64,000 nucleotides of DNA, from the NCBI RefSeq assembly GCF_030546755.1, contig NZ_JAUOPE010000010.1, positions 1 to 64,000 of the forward strand, written 5' to 3'. The position numbers were made by a program, and so were the translations under genes. This DNA is from Colwellia sp. 1_MG-2023 (lineage in GTDB: Bacteria > Pseudomonadota > Gammaproteobacteria > Enterobacterales > Alteromonadaceae). Under the pieces are notes generated by a model. The model was not told where the DNA came from and did not search any database. It was given only the letters and a program-made list of their open reading frames with translations. Shown here piece after piece: positions 57,931 to 64,000 of this stretch; the stretch's first letter is position 1; each line of letters opens with the position of its first letter.

Positions 57931-58016
57931 TAACTTGCTGTAATTCACGACTTCATCGTCAAACGTACTCACTGACTAGCGTCAGCTCTGTGCGATTTCC
58001 TTGAATTAGCAAGTTA
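57931..58016. repeat. Long hairpin repeat, copy C (after guaA)
   Basis: Outer TAACTTGCT/AGCAAGTTA, then AATTCA/TGAATT; inner CGTAC/GTGCG; apical CTGAC/GTCAG around TAGC (57977-57980). It begins 17 bp after the guaA stop. A separate terminator lies 40 bp further on. Confidence 0.75.
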
Positions 58017-58051
58017 CTTCGATGTTTAAACAACACTTAATAATATTTTGC

Positions 58052-58083
58052 AAAACCTCAAAGTGAAAACTCTGAGGTTTTTT
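58052..58083 (+). terminator. Terminator of guaA
   Basis: AAACCTCA pairs with TGAGGTTT (58053-58060 with 58073-58080) and a T run follows, 20 bp before the RidA gene. Confidence 0.75.
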
Positions 58084-58104
58084 CTTTAAATAGGAATAAG
58101 AGAA

Positions 58105-58455
58105 ATGACTATAGAGCGAATTGAAACAAAACAACGTATGAGCCGAATTGTAAAGCATAACGGGACGATATATTTATGTGGACAAGTATGTGCAGATGCC
58201 AGCAAAGATATTACTGAGCAAACTCAAACTATGCTAGATAAAGTAGAAAGCTTATTAGCGCAAGCAGGAAGTTCAAAAGAACATATGTTATCGGCAACTA
58301 TTTATTTAAAATCCATGGACGATTTCGCGCAAATGAATGCAGTGTGGGATGCCTGGGTACCAGAAGGTCACGCTCCTGCTAGAGCATGTGTTGAAGCAGC
58401 AATGGCACGCGATGTGTTGTTGGTTGAAATTTCAGTTGTTGCGGCTGAGAAGTAA
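58105..58455 (+). CDS. RidA family protein
   Basis: A 116-residue YjgF/RidA-type protein. These deaminate reactive enamine/imine intermediates. The active-site Arg is in [20 protein letters not shown] (about 93-112). It is closer to the YoaB-like subgroup than to RidA itself. Preceded by AGGAATAAG and followed by a terminator, so it is monocistronic. Confidence 0.9.
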   Translation: MTIERIETKQRMSRIVKHNGTIYLCGQVCADASKDITEQTQTMLDKVESLLAQAGSSKEHMLSATIYLKSMDDFAQMNAVWDAWVPEGHAPARACVEAAMARDVLLVEISVVAAEK

Positions 58456-58499
58456 CACACTTATTTGTTTTTTACTTGTTTGTTGAGAAATACTCGAAC

Positions 58500-58533
58500 C
58501 ACTACTGTAATAATTTACAGTAGTGTTTTTTTT
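58500..58533 (+). terminator. Terminator after the RidA gene
   Basis: CACTACTGTAA / TTACAGTAGTG around TAAT, followed by eight T. Confidence 0.9.
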
Positions 58534-58584
58534 ATGTATGCTTATTTTTCTCTTGAGAATATTTTATCAATTTAAGGATGAGTG

Positions 58585-59286
58585 ATGATTAAGTTATATG
58601 GTTTTGGTGATGCATTTGGTGTGATTGATACGAGCCCATTCGTGGTGAAAGTAGATTTATTCTTAAAGCTCGCAGGTATTGATTACCAATTTGTTAATGA
58701 TTTTAATAACTTAAAACAATCACCAAAAAATAAACTGCCTTTTATCGAGGATGAAGGTGAGAAAATTGCTGATTCAGCTTTTATTATTAAATACCTTACT
58801 GAAAAATATCATATAAAGCTTGATGATCACCTCAACGACGAACAAAAAGCTCAGTTGTCACTATATACTCATGCATTAGATGAAAGCTTATATTGGACCT
58901 TAGTGTATTCTCGCTGGTCAAAAGAAGACACCTGGCCGGTCATTAAAGAAGCTTTCTTTAATGAGTTACCTATACCATTAAAGTGGTTTTTTCCCAATAT
59001 GTTACGTAAAGGTGTCGTTAAAACATTAGTACGACAAGGATTTGGCCGACATAGTGAGTCTGAGTTACTTTCCAAAGCCGATGAACATTTTTCTGCTTTA
59101 TCGAGTTTATTGGGGGAAAAGGATTATTTTTTTGGCGAGCAAGCCTGCTCGTTTGATGCCGTGGCTTATTCATCATTATGTCAATTTATCAGTGTCGATT
59201 ATTTTAATAGTTTTAACCAGCAAGCGAGAAAATATAAAAATTTAGTCGATTATTGCCAACGTATTGAAGCAAAATATGCGATGTAA
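58585..59286 (+). CDS. Glutathione S-transferase family protein
   Basis: A 233-residue protein with an N-terminal thioredoxin-like fold (about 1-75, IKLYGFGDAFG then NKLPFIEDEGEKIADSAFII with the cis-Pro and the Glu/Asp-Ser pair) and an all-helical C-terminal domain. It resembles the metaxin/Tom37-like GST branch found in proteobacteria. Substrate unknown. AAGGA lies before the ATG at 58585. RecQ-like gene begins 3 bp after its stop. Confidence 0.8.
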   Translation: MIKLYGFGDAFGVIDTSPFVVKVDLFLKLAGIDYQFVNDFNNLKQSPKNKLPFIEDEGEKIADSAFIIKYLTEKYHIKLDDHLNDEQKAQLSLYTHALDESLYWTLVYSRWSKEDTWPVIKEAFFNELPIPLKWFFPNMLRKGVVKTLVRQGFGRHSESELLSKADEHFSALSSLLGEKDYFFGEQACSFDAVAYSSLCQFISVDYFNSFNQQARKYKNLVDYCQRIEAKYAM

Positions 59287-59289
59287 ACT

Positions 59290-61230
59290 ATGACTAATCA
59301 ACTAACACGTTCGCTACAAGAGGTTTTTGCTTTTGATGGTTTTCGTCAAGGGCAAGAACAAACGATTGAACAATTGCTGCAAGGCTATTCTTCGTTAGCT
59401 ATTTTTCCTACTGGATCGGGTAAATCTTTATGTTATCAATTTACCGCAACGCAGCTCCCTCATTTAACCTTGTTGGTGTCGCCTTTATTAGCGTTAATGA
59501 AAGATCAATTAGCGTTTTTAGAAAGCAAAGGAATAGCTGCAGCCAGTATTGATTCAAGTTTAACCGCAGAGCAAAATCAGCAAGTGATGGCCGATGTTAG
59601 AAATGGTCACTTAAAGGTTTTAATGGTCTCAGTTGAGCGGTTTAAAAATGAACGCTTTCGGCAATTTATTAGCAGCGTTGAAATTTCAATGTTAGTAGTA
59701 GATGAAGCACATTGTATTTCTGAATGGGGTCATAATTTTCGTCCTGATTACTTAAAATTACCAGCATACCAGCAAGCACTGAATATTCCTTTAGTGTTAT
59801 TACTAACCGCGACAGCAACTAAAAAAGTAAAAAATGATATGGCGAGTAAATTTGCTATATCATCAAAGCACATAGTACAAACAGGTTTTTACCGTGAAAA
59901 TTTAACTTTATCGGTTACTCCTGTGCTTGACGTTGATAAAAATCAGCAATTACTGCAACACATACAACAGCAAAGCGGTTGCGGTATTGTTTATGTGACA
60001 TTACAGCATAGCGCTGAACAAGTGGCTGACTTTTTAGTCAAAAGTGGTTTGAATGCTCACGCTTATCATGCTGGTTTTGACAGCGATATGCGAACCAAAA
60101 TTCAAGATGACTTTATGTCTGGCAAAGTTGAAATTATTGTTGCTACTATTGCTTTTGGTATGGGGATCGATAAGTCAGATATTCGCTTTGTTATTCATTA
60201 CGATTTACCTAAATCGATTGAGAACTATAGTCAAGAAATTGGAAGAGCAGGGCGTGATGGCTTGTCGTCTAATTGTATTACTTTGGCAAACCTAGATGGT
60301 TTAAATACGGTTGAAAACTTTGTTTATGGCGATACACCAGAGTTAACGGGTATTGAGCAGGTGCTTACAAATATTCGCGAAGAACAACAAGCAGGGCGGT
60401 GGGAGTTACAAGGATTAACGTTATCGAATGCCAGTAATATTCGGCAATTACCGATGAAAACCTTATTAGTGCAACTTGAGCTTCATCAAGTGATCAAGCC
60501 TCTTTATTCTTATTTTGCTGATTTCAAATATAAATTTATTACCAATAAAGATGAAATTTTAAATACGTTTGCAGGAGAACGCCGAGAGTTTCTTTATGCG
60601 GTTTTTCAGCATAGTAAATTCAAAAAGGTATGGGGTGAACCTGATTTTGAACAATTATTTCAGCATTACCAATGTGAACGAAGTCGTGTTGTTACCGCAC
60701 TAGAGTATTTGCAAGAATTAGGACATATTACCTTAGAAACGAAAAAAATCACCGAAGTATTTAGTGTCAATGAAACCGCTTTATCGACTCCTTTTTTAGC
60801 CAATAAATTACATGATTATTTTCTCGATAAAGAGCAAAGTGAAATAAAAAGAATTGCCGCCTTGATTCGATTTTTTGAATTAGAGCAATGTTTAACTCGC
60901 AATTTATCTTTATATTTTGATGATCAACACGCACCCGAAAATTGCGGCCATTGTTCTGTGTGCCGTGGTCAAGTCGCAACATTGGCATATTCTTCATTGG
61001 CAACTTTGCCAAGTGATGATTTACTCAAAAGTTACATCAAGGAAGTCACCTCATTATTGAAAGCGAAAAGCCATCAAACAATTTCAACAGAAACCTTAAC
61101 TCGATTTTTAACGGGATTGATGGTGCCTATGTTCTCACGCACTAAAGTGAAACAGCTATCAGGTTTTGCTTGTTGTCAGCATATACGTTTTCAAGAAGTG
61201 AAAGCAAAAGTACTTAGTCTTCAAATTTAA
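59290..61230 (+). CDS. RecQ-like ATP-dependent DNA helicase
   Basis: A 646-residue superfamily-2 helicase. Motifs: FRQGQEQTI (motif 0), PTGSGKSLCYQ (Walker A, about 41-51), VVDEAHCISEWGHNFRPDY (DEAH, about 137-155), LTATATKK and IGRAGRDG (motif VI). A zinc-binding segment follows (CLTRNLS ... CGHCSVC, about 535-560). The C-terminal region (about 575-646, RFLTGLMVPMFSRTKVKQL) is not HRDC, so this is a RecQ paralogue, not the standard RecQ. It starts 3 bp after the GST gene. Confidence 0.9.
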   Translation: MTNQLTRSLQEVFAFDGFRQGQEQTIEQLLQGYSSLAIFPTGSGKSLCYQFTATQLPHLTLLVSPLLALMKDQLAFLESKGIAAASIDSSLTAEQNQQVMADVRNGHLKVLMVSVERFKNERFRQFISSVEISMLVVDEAHCISEWGHNFRPDYLKLPAYQQALNIPLVLLLTATATKKVKNDMASKFAISSKHIVQTGFYRENLTLSVTPVLDVDKNQQLLQHIQQQSGCGIVYVTLQHSAEQVADFLVKSGLNAHAYHAGFDSDMRTKIQDDFMSGKVEIIVATIAFGMGIDKSDIRFVIHYDLPKSIENYSQEIGRAGRDGLSSNCITLANLDGLNTVENFVYGDTPELTGIEQVLTNIREEQQAGRWELQGLTLSNASNIRQLPMKTLLVQLELHQVIKPLYSYFADFKYKFITNKDEILNTFAGERREFLYAVFQHSKFKKVWGEPDFEQLFQHYQCERSRVVTALEYLQELGHITLETKKITEVFSVNETALSTPFLANKLHDYFLDKEQSEIKRIAALIRFFELEQCLTRNLSLYFDDQHAPENCGHCSVCRGQVATLAYSSLATLPSDDLLKSYIKEVTSLLKAKSHQTISTETLTRFLTGLMVPMFSRTKVKQLSGFACCQHIRFQEVKAKVLSLQI

Positions 61231-61264
61231 TAACTAGGTGTTTAAATGCTTTTGATCTTTAAAG

Positions 61265-62368
61265 TTATAAGCAATGATCTTGGTTTGTCTTAGACTGAAT
61301 AAAACAATTTCGGCCGTGTTGTTTTGCTTGATATAGTGCTTTATCGGCATTTTTAACCATAGCTGTTTTATTACTTGTTTTAGAAACTTGTTCGAGGTGA
61401 AAGCCAATTGAACAAGTGACATATTTACCTGCTTTACCCATGCCATGTTCAACTTTTGCTTCTTGCCATTGCGCTATGATGGCATCAGCAAATTTGACAC
61501 ACATCTTTTCGGTAACATTAGAGACAATCACAATAAATTCTTCACCGCCATACCTAGCAACGATATCTGCTTCGCGTTTAAATAATAAGGTTAAGTGTTG
61601 TGCTTGAAGTTTAATTATTTTATCGCCTTGCACATGGCCATATCCGTCGTTGTAATCTTTAAAGAAATCAAGGTCGATAATAAATACACAAATTGATTGT
61701 TCAGTTCTTTTATTTAAACAAAGTTGCTCTGAGAATCTAGTTTCATAGGTTCTTCGATTATAAATTTCCGTTAACGGATCTGTTTGGCTTAATTTCTCAA
61801 GGACAATATTGGCTTTTGATAATTTTTTTAAGGCAATTTCAACTTGTTTAACACCCATTAAGCCGACAATTAATCCTACTAGGACAAAGCCGAAGTTTAC
61901 GCTGTTTTGATCGCCATATATGGGGTACGAAGTAATTAACAACGCAAAACCAATAATTACAATAGCCGAAAAAGCAATGCCATATTTAAAGCTTAATCTA
62001 AAGACAAACAAGGTAAATAAGCTATACATCACAGTGCCTTCATAGGGAAAAGCAAATTGCGCTAATTGCCAGCAGGTTAAAATAACCCAGTAATTAACAT
62101 AGACTAGGCTCAACATAATGAAGAAAAGTATTTTTTGGTAGTGTTTTAAAAATAATGGATGAAAACTTAATAACAGAAATACGCCACAAAGCGGCAGCTG
62201 CATGAATACTCTCGAGTGAATATAAACAGTTGATAAACTCTCCGGCAATAATTCAAGATCTGCGATCATAAATCCTGCCAGCAAAGCTGCGCCGATAACA
62301 ATAAGCAAGCGTACTTGTTTTAGCGAGAGGTTTGTTTGTTCAATTATTTGAGTATATGAACTTTTCAC
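61265..62368 (-). CDS. Membrane diguanylate cyclase
   Basis: A 367-residue protein with six membrane segments (about 20-175) and a C-terminal GGDEF domain (about 195-360). Active site ARYGGEEFIVIV (GGEEF about 273-277) with an RxxD inhibitory site (READ) five residues before it. FIIDLDFFKDYNDGYGH carries the metal ligands. It makes c-di-GMP; the membrane part is probably the sensor. No neighbour suggests its signal. Confidence 0.9.
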   Translation of the reverse strand: MKSSYTQIIEQTNLSLKQVRLLIVIGAALLAGFMIADLELLPESLSTVYIHSRVFMQLPLCGVFLLLSFHPLFLKHYQKILFFIMLSLVYVNYWVILTCWQLAQFAFPYEGTVMYSLFTLFVFRLSFKYGIAFSAIVIIGFALLITSYPIYGDQNSVNFGFVLVGLIVGLMGVKQVEIALKKLSKANIVLEKLSQTDPLTEIYNRRTYETRFSEQLCLNKRTEQSICVFIIDLDFFKDYNDGYGHVQGDKIIKLQAQHLTLLFKREADIVARYGGEEFIVIVSNVTEKMCVKFADAIIAQWQEAKVEHGMGKAGKYVTCSIGFHLEQVSKTSNKTAMVKNADKALYQAKQHGRNCFIQSKTNQDHCL

Positions 62369-62540
62369 TTGGCCAAATTATGAAAATATTTAACTTTATT
62401 AAAGGCGAATATTCTTTGAATTTCAAATAAATACTATAAAAATTGCTAGTCATTTGTTATTTTGTTCAACTTTTTTTGTAATAAACTTGCACAACAAAAG
62501 ACTGTTTGAGTATGAAACACATTTGCTTAGGATGAACAGT

Positions 62541-62801
62541 ATGGAAATTATGCAATTAATTGTCGCTACCAGTATTATTGTTGCTGGAATATTATTGGTT
62601 GGTTATCTCAATAAACGTTTTGAGTTAGGGCTTGAGGATAGTTCATTAGGAGGTTGTACATTGACAAATGGTGCTAATTATTCAAATCGGTTAGCAGAAA
62701 AAGATAAAATAATTAAAAATTTATCTGAAAGAGTCGCTGTGTTGGAAAAGTTAGTAACTGATCCTCAAGAGCAATTAAAGAAAGAAATCGATAGCTTATA
62801 A
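62541..62801 (+). CDS. Small membrane protein with C-terminal coiled coil
   Basis: An 86-residue protein with one N-terminal membrane helix (about 4-22, IMQLIVATSIIVAGILLVGYL) and a charged coiled coil (about 55-85, KIIKNLSERVAVLEKLV). Size and order of parts recall PspB, but the sequence match is weak and no pspA or pspC is near. The ATG at 62541 has AGGA eight bases upstream; another ATG three codons earlier is possible. Confidence 0.65.
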   Translation: MEIMQLIVATSIIVAGILLVGYLNKRFELGLEDSSLGGCTLTNGANYSNRLAEKDKIIKNLSERVAVLEKLVTDPQEQLKKEIDSL

Positions 62802-62847
62802 AACGAAGAATGTTTGACTATCGCCATTTTATTAAAACACGTCAGTT

Positions 62848-62881
62848 GTTCTCAAAAAGGCTTAAACGCCCTTTTGAGAAC
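62848..62881 (-). terminator. Terminator of slyD
   Basis: GTTCTCAAAAAGGC / GCCCTTTTGAGAAC (13 of 14 paired) around TTAAAC. On the minus strand it contains AAAAGGGC...GCCTTTTT just after slyD; it may also serve the gene at 62541. Confidence 0.65.
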
Positions 62882-62887
62882 AAAAAA

Positions 62888-63376
62888 TTAATGGTTATGA
62901 CCACATCCGCCTTCACCATGAACATGGCCATGGGCTAATTCTTCTTCGGTAGCATCACGCACTTCTAATATTTCAACATCAAATTTTAAATCAATGCCTG
63001 CTAATGGATGATTACCATCAACGGTGATCTCATCTTCTTGTACGTCAATAACAATTACCGTTTGCTCGCCTTCATCGGTTGTTGCTCGCAGTTGAGTTCC
63101 AACATCTAAATCTTCAATTTCTGCGAACATTGCTTTAGGGACCGTTTGTACATAATCATCAAATCGTTGGCCATAAGCTTGGTCGGCACTCACTTCTACT
63201 TCAAATTTGTCGCCTGCGACATGATTAGCTAAAGCACTTTCTAAGCCAGGGATTAAGTAACCTGTCCCTTGTATAATGGACAATGGACTATGATCGTACG
63301 AACTGTCGATTAATGTGTCTTCGCTATCAGATACGGCATAATGTAAAACGACGACTTTCTTATCTGTTATTTGCAT
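62888..63376 (-). CDS. slyD: FKBP-type peptidyl-prolyl isomerase SlyD
   Basis: A 162-residue SlyD: FKBP domain (VLHYAVSD then SPLSIIQGTGYLIPGLESAL), an inserted chaperone flap (about 75-125) and a His-rich tail (GHVHGEGGCGHNH) that binds nickel. It folds proteins and aids hydrogenase maturation in enterobacteria. Tail is shorter than in E. coli (196 aa). The start is 18 bp after ygfZ on the same strand. Confidence 0.93.
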   Translation of the reverse strand: MQITDKKVVVLHYAVSDSEDTLIDSSYDHSPLSIIQGTGYLIPGLESALANHVAGDKFEVEVSADQAYGQRFDDYVQTVPKAMFAEIEDLDVGTQLRATTDEGEQTVIVIDVQEDEITVDGNHPLAGIDLKFDVEILEVRDATEEELAHGHVHGEGGCGHNH

Positions 63377-63394
63377 GGGTTCTCCTAAAGGTAA

Positions 63395-64000
63395 TTATTC
63401 TTGATTAAGCGTATAAGGCAATTCTATGATGGAAAGCGAAGATGCCGGATGATCTTTTATACGTAATTGTGTTGATGATTCAATGTCGTTGTTTAACACG
63501 GCTTGAATATAACATTGGCCATTATCGGCTTGGTAAATACTGGTTACATCACCGGCTTTACGCCAGTTTTCACCTAACTGTTTTTCGATAACAGGCTTGA
63601 CTAATACTTCAGTATTTTCACCCGATAGGGCAAACAACGCTTTTTTATTTTTGCCTAAATACTGCATTCGAGCGACAGTTTCCTGTCCTAAATAACAGCC
63701 TTTAGTAAAGCTTATGCCTTGTATCGCTTGCATGTTTAACATTTGTGGTACGTACTCATTGTCGTTTTGCAAGGTTAACGCTGGGATGCCTTCTATAATC
63801 TCTAATAACTTCCATATCTCTGTTGAAAATACAGGTAATTCAAAAGTCGTGATTAGATGATTGATCTGCTCTGCTTCATCAATGATTAAATATCGAGTCA
63901 CATTGCCCGCTATATATACTAGTGTTGTTGTACCTTGTTGAATGACGGGCGTTAAATTATCAGGGATTTGAGAAAATTGGTTTTTTAGTTTTTCTACCGC
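63395..64000 (-). CDS. ygfZ: tRNA-modifying / Fe-S protein YgfZ, C-terminal part
   Basis: The frame is open to the right edge of the window, so this is the last 201 residues or so of a protein of about 300. The family motif KGCYLGQETVARMQYLG is clear. YgfZ is a folate-binding protein needed for Fe-S enzymes such as MiaB. A GTG at 63899-63901 is not the true start: residues upstream in frame (TTTLVYIAGN) continue. slyD follows. Confidence 0.88.
   Translation of the reverse strand, partial: AVEKLKNQFSQIPDNLTPVIQQGTTTLVYIAGNVTRYLIIDEAEQINHLITTFELPVFSTEIWKLLEIIEGIPALTLQNDNEYVPQMLNMQAIQGISFTKGCYLGQETVARMQYLGKNKKALFALSGENTEVLVKPVIEKQLGENWRKAGDVTSIYQADNGQCYIQAVLNNDIESSTQLRIKDHPASSLSIIELPYTLNQE

Noticed and set aside
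57931-58016. Hairpin copy C as a simple terminator of guaA
   Set aside because: No T run follows it, and a normal terminator lies 40 bp downstream.
1-64000. Mobile elements, CRISPR arrays, tRNA or rRNA genes
   Set aside because: No transposase or integrase frame, no direct-repeat array with spacers and no recognisable tRNA or rRNA sequence was seen by eye.

Overview
The window reads as a chromosomal segment of a low-GC marine gammaproteobacterium of the order Alteromonadales, most likely Colwelliaceae (Colwellia or Thalassotalea type). The reasons are the gene order rlmN-pilW-rodZ-ispG-hisS-yfgM-bamB-der followed by xseA/guaB-guaA, the thrL-thrABC operon with its attenuator, RMF, YebG and IscX of gammaproteobacterial type, and several small families (DUF3718, DUF3820, DUF2164) usual in this order. 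The genus is inferred and cannot be fixed from the sequence alone. No rRNA, tRNA, CRISPR array, insertion sequence or prophage was seen.

Layout. 1-7.5 kb: a divergent heme/iron-type uptake locus. A TonB-dependent receptor faces an operon coding an ExbB-like channel protein, a DUF2149 protein and an exported, membrane-anchored CobN/ChlH-family protein. The set resembles the hmu loci of Bacteroidetes, where the CobN-like HmuS is a heme dechelatase. 7.6-10.4 kb: msrA, an uncharacterised protein built from two tandem repeats, a DUF3820 protein and rmf. 10.4-19 kb: a ten-gene run on the minus strand for molybdate uptake and molybdopterin synthesis (moaA-mobA-moaB-moaC-moaD-moaE-modA-modB-modC-moeB), with moeA divergent and a structured leader before moaA. 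19-24.3 kb: an alpha/beta hydrolase, a DUF3718 protein, LexA-controlled yebG with a YgjP-type metallopeptidase, a possible sigma-54-driven microprotein, and a three-gene signalling operon (CheY-like, CheC-like, PAS-GGDEF). 24.4-30.1 kb: thrL, attenuator, thrA, thrB, thrC and ung. 30.3-39 kb: an accessory stretch with a class V aminotransferase, a GNAT protein, a FAD oxidoreductase, a large Ig-like lipoprotein, a D-2-hydroxyacid dehydrogenase, NnrS and a DUF2164 protein. 39.3-42.3 kb: a membrane microprotein, iscX, maeA and ndk. 42.6-58 kb: the conserved core block rlmN to guaA with a PilZ protein and xseA. 58-64 kb: a RidA protein, a GST, a RecQ-like helicase, a membrane diguanylate cyclase, a small coiled-coil membrane protein, slyD, and ygfZ cut by the window edge.

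How the parts work together. Iron or heme import (receptor plus its own ExbB-like protein), molybdenum cofactor synthesis, Fe-S related proteins (IscX, YgfZ, MoaA, IspG, RlmN) and NnrS point to a metal-rich respiratory lifestyle. Two diguanylate cyclases and one PilZ protein show c-di-GMP signalling.

The least explained signals are: (1) three long intergenic hairpins directly after ndk, guaB and guaA, with compensatory base changes in their stems; (2) the secreted CobN-like locus; (3) the duplicated-domain protein at 8.3-9.4 kb; (4) the SD-masking leader of moaA; and (5) two short membrane microproteins. No wholly new multi-gene system could be shown from sequence alone.
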